From positions 82,971 through 146,970 of the forward strand of contig NZ_LMIK01000007.1 of NCBI RefSeq assembly GCF_001428685.1: 64,000 nucleotides of DNA. The letters are read 5' to 3'. Every line of letters starts with the position of its first letter. Within the stretch, counting starts at the first letter, position 1. The notes under the pieces are model-generated. The model was not told where the DNA came from, searched no databases, and saw only the letters and a list, made by a program, of their open reading frames with translations. Positions 31,752 through 42,348 of the stretch are shown piece after piece. This stretch comes from Lysobacter sp. Root76 (GTDB taxonomy: Bacteria; Pseudomonadota; Gammaproteobacteria; Xanthomonadales; Xanthomonadaceae). Made by a program: the position numbers and the translations under genes.

Positions 31752-33857
31752 TCAAGTCTTCCCATGCAACAACACCCGCCGTACCACTTCGCGAGCCGCA
31801 TCCAGAGAGAAGTGCGTCTCCACATTGCGCAAACCGTTCTCCGCCAAGCGCTGCCACAGCGCCGGATCGCGGTACAGCCGCAGCACGGCCTGCGCATAGT
31901 CGGCGGCGTTGTCCGCCACCAACGCGTCTTCGCCGTCGCGCAGGTGCATGCCTTCGACCGCGCAGGCCGTGGCCACGACCGGTTGGCCGTGGGCCATGCT
32001 CAGGTTGACCTTGCCCTTGACGCCGGCGCCGTAGCGCAGCGGGGCCACGGCGATGCGCGCGCCGTCCATGTACGGATCGAGGTCGGGCACGTGGCCGTGG
32101 ATCTCGATGCCGGGCTGTTCGGCGAGCGCGGCGATCTCCGGCGGCGCGTCGGCGCCGATGCAGTGGAAGCGCAGCTCCGGCAGTTCGGCGCGGATCAGCG
32201 GGAACACCTCGGTGGCGAACCAGCGCACCGCATCCACGTTCGGCGGATGGCGGAAGCCGCCGACGAAGACCAGGTCGCGGCGCTGCTCGAACGCGCGCCC
32301 CGGCCCGGCGACGCGGTGCAGATTGGACAGGATGTCGACCTGCGCCTGCGGCGCGTCCTGCGCGAGCAGGCTGCGCTCCACCTCGCTGACCACGAAGGTC
32401 GCGTCGGCGCGCGCGATGATGTCCAGTTCCAGCTTGCGCGTGGCTTCGGCAGCGCGCGCCAGAGTCGCGTCGCCGGCGACTTCGGCGCCGCGGCGTTCGC
32501 GCAGGTAATGCAGGTCGACGGTGTCGAACACCAACCGCGCCTGCGGCGCGTATTTGCGCAGCAGCGGCAGCAGTTCGCGCAGCACGTAGTGGCGGCAGAC
32601 CATGACGGTGTCGAAGCGCGGGCCGTGCTCGTGCAGCCAGGCCGGCAGGCGGCCCAGTTGCGGCGCGGTCCACACCTCCACGCCCATGCGTTGCATCGCC
32701 TCGACCGAAGCGTCGGTGTGGGCGAGGTAGGCCGGCACGAACACCACGTGCGCGCCTTCCTCCAGCAACAGCCGCATCAGATTGACCAGGCGCAGCGAGC
32801 CGGAATCGCGGTCCGGCTGCGGCACCAGCGCGTCGACGATCAGCACGCTGCGGCGGCCGCGCGCGAACGCGGCGCGATCGGCCGGCGTATCCGGCGTCCA
32901 CTGCGTGGTCAAGGCATCGCGCCATTTGTCGGCGAACACGCCGCGGTTGCGCACCTGATAGGCCTTGACGCCCGAACCGGTATCGGTGCCGGCGGTGATG
33001 CCCTCGCAATGCACGACCCGCGACTTGGGCTGATAGACCACGCGCAGCCCGGCCGCGCGCACCGCGAAGGCGAGATCGGTGTCTTCGTAGTAAGCCGGCG
33101 CGTAGCGCGTGTCGAAACGGCCGAGGCGCTCGAACAGCGCGGTCGGCAGCGCGATCGCCGCACCCGAGCAGTAGTCGGCATCGCGCAGGAACGCGTAGCG
33201 CGGATGATCGGGCGCGTCGAAGCGGCCGTAGTTCCAGCCGCTGGCGTCGGCGAACACGATGCCGCCGGCTTCCTGCAGGCGGCCGTCGGGATAGACCAGC
33301 TGCGCGCCGACCAGGCCGACGTCGGCGTGCTCGCCGAACGTCGCCAGCAGCACGTCCAGCCAGCCAGGCTGCGGAATGGTGTCGTTGTTGAGGAAGACCA
33401 CGTATTCGCCGAGCGCCAGCGCCGCGCCGTCGTTGCAGGCGGCGATGAATCCGCCGTTCTGGCTGCGGCGGTGGTAGCGCAGGCCCTCGATCTGGCGCAG
33501 CGAGGCTTCGGTGGCGTCGGAGCTGCCGTCGTCGACCACGATCACTTCGAACGCGGCCTCGGCGGGGCGCGCGGCGAGCGCGCGCAGGCAGGCCAGGGTG
33601 TGGGCGAACTGGTTGTAGACCGGGATCACGATGCTGGCGCGCGGCGTGTCCGAGGTCGGCAGCGCGAACGGCGCGAACGGTTCGGCCTGCGGCAGCCACA
33701 GGGCCGCACGCTGAGCGTCGGGCAGGCGATGGAACTGGCGCAGGACGCGCTGCCAGGAGGCGCTCAGACCGCGGGTCCGCAGGCTGATCAGGCCGCGCCG
33801 CGCCAGGCCCGTTCCCCGGTCCAGCAAAAACCGAAGATCGGTCCAACTCATCGCCAT
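31752..33857 (-). CDS. GT2-GT4 fusion glycosyltransferase
   Basis: The 701-residue protein joins two glycosyltransferase modules. Residues about 70-310 are a family 2 (GT-A) domain with SIVIPVYNQ, VVDDGSSD, FLNNDTIPQPGW and AYYEDTDLAF. Residues about 330-695 resemble a family 1/4 (GT-B) module with FVGGFRHPPNVDA, a PLRYGAGVKGK donor-site motif and MAHGQPVVAT. Such fusions act in polysaccharide or glycan assembly, but no export or polymerase genes flank it. Donor and acceptor are unknown. The start could also be the ATG at 33851. Confidence 0.87.
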   Translation of the reverse strand: MAMSWTDLRFLLDRGTGLARRGLISLRTRGLSASWQRVLRQFHRLPDAQRAALWLPQAEPFAPFALPTSDTPRASIVIPVYNQFAHTLACLRALAARPAEAAFEVIVVDDGSSDATEASLRQIEGLRYHRRSQNGGFIAACNDGAALALGEYVVFLNNDTIPQPGWLDVLLATFGEHADVGLVGAQLVYPDGRLQEAGGIVFADASGWNYGRFDAPDHPRYAFLRDADYCSGAAIALPTALFERLGRFDTRYAPAYYEDTDLAFAVRAAGLRVVYQPKSRVVHCEGITAGTDTGSGVKAYQVRNRGVFADKWRDALTTQWTPDTPADRAAFARGRRSVLIVDALVPQPDRDSGSLRLVNLMRLLLEEGAHVVFVPAYLAHTDASVEAMQRMGVEVWTAPQLGRLPAWLHEHGPRFDTVMVCRHYVLRELLPLLRKYAPQARLVFDTVDLHYLRERRGAEVAGDATLARAAEATRKLELDIIARADATFVVSEVERSLLAQDAPQAQVDILSNLHRVAGPGRAFEQRRDLVFVGGFRHPPNVDAVRWFATEVFPLIRAELPELRFHCIGADAPPEIAALAEQPGIEIHGHVPDLDPYMDGARIAVAPLRYGAGVKGKVNLSMAHGQPVVATACAVEGMHLRDGEDALVADNAADYAQAVLRLYRDPALWQRLAENGLRNVETHFSLDAAREVVRRVLLHGKT

Positions 33858-33973
33858 CGATCGCTCGTCATGCTGAAGGGAATCCTTACTACGGGGTCGG
33901 GGGCCGGGCCCGCCGCGCGGCGGCGCCGGCCGGCTGCGTTAGACTCGAAGGCTACGAGGGCGCAGCCCTGTCA

Positions 33974-36391
33974 TTGTCCCATGCCGTGGCCCGAATCGAT
34001 TACGACGAAGACGACACCTCCGACGACTCCCGGTCGCACGACGGCGGCGCCCCGACCTGGAAACGGCGCCTGGTCACCTGGATCCTGGCCGCGATCGGCC
34101 TGGGGCTGGGTTTCCTGATCCCGTATACGCTCTACCTCAATCACGAAGTCGGACAACGCTTCGGCCAGTTGCGCTGGCAGATCCCCACGCGCGTCTACGC
34201 GCGGCCGCTGGAACTGACTCCCGGCTTAACCCTGGACGCGGGCACGCTCAAGACCGAACTCGATGCCTCGGCCTACCGCGACGACGGCAGCGGCGCGCGC
34301 ACCGGCACCTATGCCCGCGAGGGCGGCCGCTGGATCATCTCCAGCCGCGGCTACAACGACGTCGACGGCGCGGTCGCCGCGCGCCGGATCGAAGTGGTGC
34401 TGTCCGGCAGCCGCGTCGCCAGCCTGCGCGAAGCCGGCACCAAGAAATCGCTCAAGGTCGCGCGCCTGGACCCGGCGCGCATCGCCACCCTGTACGGGCA
34501 GAAGCAGGAAGAGCGTCGCCTGGTGCGGATCGAGGACGTGCCCGAACTGTTGGTCACCGGCCTACAGGCGGTCGAGGATCGGGATTTCAACAGCCATTTC
34601 GGCATCGATATCTCCGGCATGATCCGCGCGGCGTTCAAGACCGCGACCGGCTCCCGCCAGGGCGCCAGCACCCTGACCCAGCAGCTCGCGCGCAGCGGCC
34701 TGCTCGGCATCGGCCAGGAGCAGACCCCGACCCGCAAGGCCAAGGAAATCCTGTACGCGCTGCTGATCGAGGCGCGCTACGACAAGCGCACCATCCTCGA
34801 GGCCTATTTCAACCAGGTCTACCTGGGCCAGCGCGGTTCGCAGGCGATCCACGGCGTCGCCGCCGGCGCCGAGTTCTGGTTCGGCCGCGACCTGCGCGAC
34901 CTCAGCACCGAGCAGCTCGCGCTGCTGATCGGCATCGTCAAGGGGCCGTCGTACTACGACCCGCGCCGCAATCCCGAACGCGCGCTGGAACGGCGCAACT
35001 TCGTGCTCGGCGAAATGCACGAGACCCAGCTGATCGACGATGCCGAATACCAGCGCGCGCTGAAGACGCCGCTGGGCATCACCAAGACGCCGGGCAGCAC
35101 CTCCGCCAACCGGTTCCCGGCTTACGTCGATCTGGTCCGCCGCCAGCTGGCCCGCGACTATCCGGCCGATGCGCTGGCCGGCGCCGGCCTGAGCGTGATG
35201 AGCGGCATGGCGCCGTCGGCCCAGGCCCAGGCCGAGGGCGCGGTCGCGCGCACCCTCAAGAGCCTGGACAACAAGCGCCGCCCGCCGCTGCAGGCCGGCC
35301 TGGTGGTCACCGACGTGCACAACGGCGAAGTGGTGGCCGTGGTCGGCAGCCGCGAGGCCGCCCAGCACGGTTTCAATCGTGCGGTCGAAGCGCAGCGGCC
35401 GGTGGGTTCGCTGCTCAAACCCTTCGTGTATCTGCTCGCGTTGGCGCAGCCGGGCAAGTACTCGCTGGCCAGCTACGTCGACGATTCGCCGGTCACCGTG
35501 ACCCTGGGCAAGGGCAGGCGCTGGAGCCCCGGCAACTCCGACGGGCGCAGCCACGGCACGGTGCGTCTGGTCGATGCGCTGGCGCAGTCCTACAACCAGG
35601 CCACGGTGCGGGTCGGCATGCAGGTCGCGCCCGAGCGCGTGGCCGGTCTGATCAAGACCCTGGCCGGCATCGAGACCGACCCGAACCCCTCGCTGATCCT
35701 GGGCGCGGTCGACCAGAGCCCGTACGCGATGGCGCAGCTGTACCAGTTCCTCGCCTCCGGCGGCGAGATCCAGCCGCTGCACGCGGTGCGCGGCGTGCTC
35801 GACGCCAACGGCAAGGCGGTCAACCGTTACGACAAGGAACCGGCGCCGGCCCAGGAAGGCGACGCGATCGCGGCGCGCCTGATCACCATCGCCCTGCAGC
35901 AGGCGGTGTCCAGCGGCACCGGCCGCCAGCTGGTCAACGACGGCCTCGGCCGCCTGTCGCCGGCCGGCAAGACCGGCACCAGCAACGACGGCCGCGACAG
36001 CTGGTTCGCCGGCTGGACCGGCGACCACCTCGCGGTGATCTGGGTCGGCAACGACCAGAACCAGACCACCGGCCTGTACGGCGCCACCGGTGCGATGCGG
36101 GTGTGGTCGGCGATCTTCTCGCGCCTGCCCAGCGCGCCGCTGCAGGTCGGCGACAAGGGCATCGACTGGCAGTTCATCGTCAACCAGAACACCACCGACC
36201 CGGGCTGCGCCAGCGCGCGCCGCTTCGCCTTCGTCGCCGGTTTCGCCCCCGACTACGCGCCGTGCCCGATGCCGCAGGCCGAGCCGGAGCAGGAAAGCGG
36301 CGGCTGGCGCGACTGGTTCGGTATCGGCAAACGTGACGACGACGAGCAGCAGGCTCCGGCCGAAACCCCGCCGCCGCAGCAGGAGCAGTGA
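33974..36391 (+). CDS. mrcB: Penicillin-binding protein 1B
   Basis: This bifunctional peptidoglycan synthase has a cytoplasmic acidic N-terminus, one transmembrane helix (about 38-55), a UB2H-like region, a GT51 glycosyltransferase domain with catalytic Glu201 (AVEDRDFNSHFG) and a transpeptidase domain with active-site Ser479 (GSLLK), SYN and KTGTSN. It is 805 residues if the TTG at 33974 is used; GTG 33986 is an alternative start. In other bacteria CpoB, encoded at 12655, regulates PBP1b. Its tail is Gln/Pro/Glu-rich. Confidence 0.95.
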   Translation: MSHAVARIDYDEDDTSDDSRSHDGGAPTWKRRLVTWILAAIGLGLGFLIPYTLYLNHEVGQRFGQLRWQIPTRVYARPLELTPGLTLDAGTLKTELDASAYRDDGSGARTGTYAREGGRWIISSRGYNDVDGAVAARRIEVVLSGSRVASLREAGTKKSLKVARLDPARIATLYGQKQEERRLVRIEDVPELLVTGLQAVEDRDFNSHFGIDISGMIRAAFKTATGSRQGASTLTQQLARSGLLGIGQEQTPTRKAKEILYALLIEARYDKRTILEAYFNQVYLGQRGSQAIHGVAAGAEFWFGRDLRDLSTEQLALLIGIVKGPSYYDPRRNPERALERRNFVLGEMHETQLIDDAEYQRALKTPLGITKTPGSTSANRFPAYVDLVRRQLARDYPADALAGAGLSVMSGMAPSAQAQAEGAVARTLKSLDNKRRPPLQAGLVVTDVHNGEVVAVVGSREAAQHGFNRAVEAQRPVGSLLKPFVYLLALAQPGKYSLASYVDDSPVTVTLGKGRRWSPGNSDGRSHGTVRLVDALAQSYNQATVRVGMQVAPERVAGLIKTLAGIETDPNPSLILGAVDQSPYAMAQLYQFLASGGEIQPLHAVRGVLDANGKAVNRYDKEPAPAQEGDAIAARLITIALQQAVSSGTGRQLVNDGLGRLSPAGKTGTSNDGRDSWFAGWTGDHLAVIWVGNDQNQTTGLYGATGAMRVWSAIFSRLPSAPLQVGDKGIDWQFIVNQNTTDPGCASARRFAFVAGFAPDYAPCPMPQAEPEQESGGWRDWFGIGKRDDDEQQAPAETPPPQQEQ

Positions 36392-36398
36392 AGTGCGT

Positions 36399-36968
36399 AT
36401 GAGGTTCCGTTTCGCCGCGCCGCTGGCGCTGAGCGCCCTGTGCGCGGCCTGCGTCACCGCGCCGCCCGCGCCGGAGCCGGCCTACGACGCCGAGACCGCG
36501 GTCGTGGCGATCCGCCGTTCTGCGACCGGCGTGCGCGAGCTCGACGTGCAGCCGCTGCGCGACAACCGCGTCGAGGACCTGCGCCAGAGCGCGACGGCGC
36601 TGGAAAAACAGCGCAAGTACGCCGAATCCGCCGCCGCGCTCGACCAGGCCCTGGCGATCAACGCCGGCGATCCGGCGCTGCTGCAGGAGCGCGCCGAGGC
36701 GGCGCTGCTGCTGCGCAAGCTCGACGACGCCGAGCGTTACGCCAAGCAGGCCTTCGACGGCGGTTCCAAGGTCGGCCCGCTGTGCCGCCGGCACTGGTCG
36801 ACGATCGCGGCCGTGCGCCAGCACCGCCTGGACGTGCTGAAGACCACGCCGGTCTACAAGGAAGACATGGCCGCCGCCAGCGCGAACATCGCCCAGACCG
36901 GCAAGGACGTGGCCGCCGCGCGCGCCCAGGTCGACGCCTGCACCGTTACCGCGCCGCCGCGGTACTGA
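36399..36968 (+). CDS. TPR lipoprotein candidate
   Basis: The 189-residue product begins at ATG 36399, seven bases after the mrcB stop (GTG 36393 is an alternative). The N-terminus is a signal-like stretch ending LSALCAAC; the lipobox is imperfect, so lipidation is uncertain. It contains TPR-like helices (LEKQRKYAESAAALDQALAI, LLQERAEAALLLRKLDDA). Its position directly after PBP1b suggests a cofactor like LpoB or a glycan-synthase partner, but I see no LpoB domain. Confidence 0.7.
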   Translation: MRFRFAAPLALSALCAACVTAPPAPEPAYDAETAVVAIRRSATGVRELDVQPLRDNRVEDLRQSATALEKQRKYAESAAALDQALAINAGDPALLQERAEAALLLRKLDDAERYAKQAFDGGSKVGPLCRRHWSTIAAVRQHRLDVLKTTPVYKEDMAAASANIAQTGKDVAAARAQVDACTVTAPPRY

Positions 36969-36987
36969 CGTCGATGAGGTCGCTGTA

Positions 36988-39111
36988 ATGGAGCCTGGCC
37001 GCCTCGGCGTAGCCAGCCGCGCCGCATTGAGCGAGGGCGGCGACCTCGCACGCAGCCTGTCCGCGTTCGCGCCGCGGCCGGCGCAGCAGGACCTCTCGGT
37101 CGCGATCGCCGACGCCTTCGAGGCGCGCGGCACCCTGCTGGCCGAGGCCGGCACCGGCACCGGCAAGACCTACGCCTATCTGGTGCCGGCGCTGCTGTCG
37201 GGCCTGAAGACCATCGTTTCCACCGGCACCCGCGCGCTCCAGGACCAGCTCTACCACCGCGATCTGCCGCGGGTCCGCGACGCGCTCGGGATCGGCCTCA
37301 AGACCGCCCTGCTGAAGGGGCGCGCGAACTATCTGTGCCATTACCGCCTGAAGCAGGCCCAAGGCGAGCCGCGCTTCGGCAGCCGCGAACTGGCGGCGCA
37401 GTTCCAACGCATCGTGTCCTGGTCCGGGCGCACCCGCATGGGCGACCTGGCCGAGCTGGAGGCGCTGCCCGAGGATTCGCCGCTGCTGCCGATGGTGACC
37501 TCGACCGCCGAGAACTGCCTGGGCAGCGAATGCCCGTTCTTCGGCGACTGCTTCGTGGTCCAGGCGCGCCAGCGCGCCCAGGCCGCCGACGTGGTGGTGG
37601 TCAACCACCACCTGCTGCTGGCCGACCTGGCCCTGAAGCAGGAAGGCTTCGGCGAAATCCTGCCCGGCGCGCAGGCCTTCGTGGTCGACGAGGCGCACCA
37701 GTTGCCCGACCTGGCCGCGCAGTTCTTCGGCGAGGCCCTGAGCGCGCGGCCGCTGGTCGAGCTGGCGCGCGATGCCCTGGCCGAATGCAAGAACTCGCCG
37801 GGTTCGCTGGCGGTGATGCAGGGGCCGGCGCGCGATCTCGAACAGGCGGTGCGCGGACTGCGCGCGGCCATGGACGAGTTGCCGGTGCGCGCGACCCGCA
37901 AGCGCGCGGCCGAGCTGCCCGAGGTCGAGTACGCCTTCGACGTGCTGGCCGCGGCGCTGCAGCAGATCCAGACCGCACTGGCGCCGCTGCGCGAGGCCGC
38001 GCCCGGCTTCGACGGCTGCCACGCGCGGGCCAAGGAATTCGAAGCGCGCCTGCGCCGTTGGCGCGGCGAACCGCGCAGCCACGGCGACGCCGACGACATC
38101 GTCGACCAGGAAGGCGACCCCTTCGAAGTGCGCGTGCCGCTGCCGAGCGGCGACGCCGACGGCTTCGGCGAAGAAGATGCCGGCAAGGAACCGCCGCCGC
38201 CGCAGGCAGACGCCAGCGTGCTCTGGTACGAACTGACCGCGCGCGGCTTCCGCCTCAGCCGCACCCCGCTGGATGTCGCCGGCCCCCTGGCCGAGCACCG
38301 CGAACGTTCGCGCGCGGCCTGGGTGTTCACCTCGGCCACGCTCGCGGTCGGCGGCCAGTTCCAGCATTACGCGCACAAGCTCGGCCTGGTCGAACCCAAG
38401 ACCCTGCTCGCGCCGAGCCCGTTCGACTGGCCGCGCCAGGCGCTGTGCTACCTGCCCCGCGGCCTGCCCGATCCGATGGTGCGTCACTACAACGAGAGTC
38501 TGGTCGACAAGCTGCGGCCGGTGCTGGAGGCCTCGGGCGGGCGCGCCTTCGTCCTGTTCGCCTCGCACCGCGCCCTGCGCGAGGCCGCCGAACTGCTGCG
38601 CGGCGGGCCCTGGCCGCTGTTCGTGCAGGGCGAAGCGCCGCGACCGGTGCTGCTGGAGCGCTTCCGCGCCTCCGGCAACGGCGTGCTGCTGGGCGCGGCG
38701 AGTTTCCGCGAGGGCGTGGACGTGGCCGGCGAGGCGCTGAGCGTGGTGGTGATCGACAAGCTGCCGTTCGCCGCGCCCGACGATCCGGTGTTCGAGGCGC
38801 GCCTGGACGCGATCCGCCGCGGCGGCGGCAACCCGTTCCGCGACGAGCAGCTGCCGCAGGCGGTGATCGCGCTCAAGCAGGGCGCCGGCCGTTTGATCCG
38901 CACCGAGACCGACCGCGGCGTGCTGGTGCTGTGCGACCCGCGCCTGCTGTCCAAAAGCTACGGCCGGGTGTTCCTGGATTCGCTGCCGCCGCTGCCGCGG
39001 ACCCGCGAGATCGCCGACGTGGCGGGGTTCTTCGCCCCGGGCGCCGATGCCGCGCGGTCCGAATCGCTAGAATCCGGTTCGGACCGCAGCGAGGAGCAGG
39101 ACCGTGACTGA
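36988..39111 (+). CDS. yoaA: YoaA/DinG-family DNA helicase
   Basis: This is an XPD-like superfamily 2 helicase with an iron-sulfur cluster. The 707-residue protein has Walker A AEAGTGTGKTYAYL (about 52-65), FeS-type cysteines in YLCHY and ENCLGSECPFFGDC, DEAHQ (motif II), and late ASFREGVDVAG and QGAGRLIRTETD motifs. DinG and YoaA are similar; the short form without a dnaQ-like domain fits YoaA. Its stop overlaps the VOC gene start by 8 bases. Confidence 0.88.
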   Translation: MEPGRLGVASRAALSEGGDLARSLSAFAPRPAQQDLSVAIADAFEARGTLLAEAGTGTGKTYAYLVPALLSGLKTIVSTGTRALQDQLYHRDLPRVRDALGIGLKTALLKGRANYLCHYRLKQAQGEPRFGSRELAAQFQRIVSWSGRTRMGDLAELEALPEDSPLLPMVTSTAENCLGSECPFFGDCFVVQARQRAQAADVVVVNHHLLLADLALKQEGFGEILPGAQAFVVDEAHQLPDLAAQFFGEALSARPLVELARDALAECKNSPGSLAVMQGPARDLEQAVRGLRAAMDELPVRATRKRAAELPEVEYAFDVLAAALQQIQTALAPLREAAPGFDGCHARAKEFEARLRRWRGEPRSHGDADDIVDQEGDPFEVRVPLPSGDADGFGEEDAGKEPPPPQADASVLWYELTARGFRLSRTPLDVAGPLAEHRERSRAAWVFTSATLAVGGQFQHYAHKLGLVEPKTLLAPSPFDWPRQALCYLPRGLPDPMVRHYNESLVDKLRPVLEASGGRAFVLFASHRALREAAELLRGGPWPLFVQGEAPRPVLLERFRASGNGVLLGAASFREGVDVAGEALSVVVIDKLPFAAPDDPVFEARLDAIRRGGGNPFRDEQLPQAVIALKQGAGRLIRTETDRGVLVLCDPRLLSKSYGRVFLDSLPPLPRTREIADVAGFFAPGADAARSESLESGSDRSEEQDRD

Positions 39112-39532
39112 CACCGATCAAAGCCGCAAACCCCGCGTGCACGGACTGGGCGGCGTGTTCTTCAAGGCCCAGGACCCGGCCGCGCTGTCGCAGTGGTACG
39201 CGCGCCACCTCGGCATCGACGCCCAGGACTGGGGCGGCGCGCTGATGTTCTGGAACCGTGCCGACACCGGCGAAAGCGCCTGCACGGTGTGGTCGCCGTT
39301 CAAAGCCGATACCGAGTACTTCAAGCCCAGCGACAAGCCCTACATGCTCAACTACCGCGTCGACGACCTCGCCGGCACCCTGGCCGCGCTGCGCGCCGAA
39401 GGCTGCCAGGTGCTGGACCGTTACGAGGAAAGCGAACAGGGCAAGTTCGGCTACGTGGTCGACCCGGAAGGCGCACTGATCGAACTGTGGCAGCCGGCGC
39501 CCGACGATGCGTCGACCGCGCCGCCCGCCTGA
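39104..39532 (+). CDS. VOC-family protein (glyoxalase-like)
   Basis: This 142-residue protein starts with GTG 39104, overlapping the helicase by 8 bases. It has the vicinal oxygen chelate look: GLGGVFFKAQDPAALSQWYARHLG, a central W-containing strand, YMLNYRVDDL and the C-terminal GYVVDPEGALIELWQP. The Glu in IELWQ is a typical metal ligand. The substrate is unknown, as for many small VOC proteins. It is probably translationally coupled to the helicase. Confidence 0.87.
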   Translation: MTDTDQSRKPRVHGLGGVFFKAQDPAALSQWYARHLGIDAQDWGGALMFWNRADTGESACTVWSPFKADTEYFKPSDKPYMLNYRVDDLAGTLAALRAEGCQVLDRYEESEQGKFGYVVDPEGALIELWQPAPDDASTAPPA

Positions 39533-39564
39533 TCCCGCATGAACCACGCAAAATCCTTCGCCGC

Positions 39565-40326
39565 ATGAAACTGCTCGCCTTCGAAACCGCGACCGAAGCC
39601 TGTTCGGTCGCACTGTGGATCGACGGCGAAGTGCGCGAGCGCCACGAACTCGCGCCGCGCCGCCACGCCGAACTCTCCTTGCCCTGGGCCGAGCAGTTGC
39701 TCGCCGAGGCCGGCATCCGCAAGTCGCAGCTGGACGCGATCGCGCTGGGCCGCGGCCCGGGTGCGTTCACCGGCGTGCGCCTGGCGATCGCGCTGGGGCA
39801 GGGCATCGCGCTGGCGCTGGACCGGCCGATCGTGGCGGTGTCGACGCTGGCGACCTTGGCGATGCGCGCCCATGCCCTGGCGTCCGCTGCTCCCGGTGGG
39901 AGCGGCATGAGTCGCGACGTCGCAGCCGATGAAACCGCGACTTCCCGCGTGCTCGCCTGCATCGACGCCCGCATGGGCGAGGTCTACACCGGCGCGTTCG
40001 AACTGCGCAACGGCGACGCGTTCGCGCTCGACCACGAGGCCGTGCGCGCGCCCGACGCCGTGGCCTTGCCCGACGAACGCGACGGCTGGCTCGGCGTGGG
40101 CACCGGCTTCGGCGCCGCCGACGGTGCCCTGGCGCGGCGTTGCGGCGCGCGTTTCGCCGCCATCGACGCGAGCGCTCTTCCGCATGCCGCCGATCTGGCC
40201 AAGCTCGCGGCCGCGGCCTACGCACGCGGCGAAGCCCTGGCGCCGGAGCGCGTCGAGCCGGCCTACCTGCGCAACAACGTCGCCCTGACCATCGCCGAAC
40301 AGCAGGCGCTGCGCGCCGGTCGTTGA
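39565..40326 (+). CDS. tsaB: tRNA threonylcarbamoyladenosine biosynthesis protein TsaB
   Basis: TsaB partners TsaD and TsaE in making t6A at position 37 of ANN-decoding tRNAs; it is generally essential. The start is ATG 39565 (MKLLAFETATEACS), giving 253 residues against about 230 in E. coli. The ALGRGPGAFTGVR and CIDARMGEVYTGAF motifs are intact. The excess lies at residues about 108-129, encoded by a REP palindrome in frame. An intergenic region and a convergent tonB-like gene follow. Confidence 0.92.
   Translation: MKLLAFETATEACSVALWIDGEVRERHELAPRRHAELSLPWAEQLLAEAGIRKSQLDAIALGRGPGAFTGVRLAIALGQGIALALDRPIVAVSTLATLAMRAHALASAAPGGSGMSRDVAADETATSRVLACIDARMGEVYTGAFELRNGDAFALDHEAVRAPDAVALPDERDGWLGVGTGFGAADGALARRCGARFAAIDASALPHAADLAKLAAAAYARGEALAPERVEPAYLRNNVALTIAEQQALRAGR
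39885..39952. repeat. REP palindrome inside tsaB
   Basis: The stretch CCCGGTGGGAGCGGCATGAG followed by TCGCGACGTCGC matches the REP element seen at 14-103, 18845 and 21521. It is followed near 39940 by a partial reverse match, CCGCGACTTCC. It keeps the reading frame and encodes PGGSGMSRDVAADETATS, a segment absent from standard TsaB. Confidence 0.72.
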
Positions 40327-40513
40327 TTGGATCGGCGGCGCGACGGCGCCTTGCGTCCAATTTCGCGAAAGGGGTCCGGCCGCCGCAGGCGTGGCTGGAG
40401 CTGGACCTGTTCCCCGGCGAACCCTTCCAGGGCCTGAGGTTCGGCCGGCTGTCCATGGCGCCGGATCGGGTCGGGCGCTTCCGGCCGCCGCGGCGGGCCG
40501 TTTTCGGGCCGGC

Positions 40514-41394
40514 CTACTCGTCGACCAGCGCCCCGTCCGGCAGGAACTGCCAGGTCCGCGTCACGTGCAGGATGTCGGGGTTCTCGTCGGTGCGCGGCAG
40601 CGGCGGGTAAGGCTCGGCCAGGCGGGCGATGCGCAGGGCCGAGGCGTCGAGCAGCGGAATGCCGCTGGATTGGACGATGTCGGCGCGCTCGACGCTGCCG
40701 TCGCGGCGCACCGCCACGCTGATCACCACCTGGCCCTGCAGCCGGCGCCGGCGCGCCTCGTCGGGGTAGTTGAGGTTGCCGACCCGCTCGACCCGGTCGA
40801 CCCAGCTGCGCAGGTAGCCGGCCCAGGCGTATTCCTGGGTGCTGGCGGAAACGAACTTGCGCTTGGGGCGTTTGGCGTAGCGCTCCGAACGCAGGTGGAT
40901 CTCGGCCGCCAGGCGCGCCATGCGGATGTCGCGCTCGATCTTCTCCGGCCCCACCGGCAGCGGCCGTTCGGCGGGCGGGGTGGTGGCCAGGGCGCGCGCG
41001 GTCACGGTCTCGCCGCGGCTGGAGCTGATCACCCGTGCCTGCGGCGGCGGGGCGGGGGCGGGCGACTGCGCCTGCAGGGCGCGCGCGGCGACCCCGGGCT
41101 CCGGCTGCGGAGCCGGGCCGGACTGGTTTTCGCGCGGACGGCTGCTCTTGTCGTGCTCGCCGCCGCCCTGGTTGCTGGCCTGGGCCATGAAATCGGCCTG
41201 CTTGGGCGTCAGCGCGGTCTGGGTCTGGGTCAGGATCACGTCCAGGGTCGGCATCACCGGCGCGGCGCTCTCCAGGGCGTAGCCGACGCCGAGCAGGAAC
41301 ACCCCGTGCACCAGCAGCGACAGCACCATGGTCGCGCTGAAACGGCCTTCGCCGTTCAGGCCGGCAGCGCCGGGTGCGGGAGCCGCGGCCGCGC

Positions 41395-41398
<4 letters not shown>
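40514..41398 (-). CDS. TonB-family energy transducer (TonB3-like)
   Basis: The 294-residue protein has a cytoplasmic Ala-rich N-terminus, one transmembrane helix (about 24-42, MVLSLLVHGVFLLGVGYAL), a Pro/Gln-rich periplasmic spacer (about 60-150) and a C-terminal TonB domain (about 200-290) with YPDEARRRRLQGQVV and a late AEPYPPLP. Its start overlaps the gshB stop by four bases. In Pseudomonas aeruginosa the equivalent gene beside gshB and pilG (tonB3) is needed for normal twitching; I infer a similar role. Confidence 0.85.

Positions 41399-42348
<950 letters not shown>

Noticed and set aside
40327-40513. Possible short gene between tsaB and the tonB-like gene
   Set aside because: The frames read through a GC-rich convergent gap with no start signal or recognisable motif.
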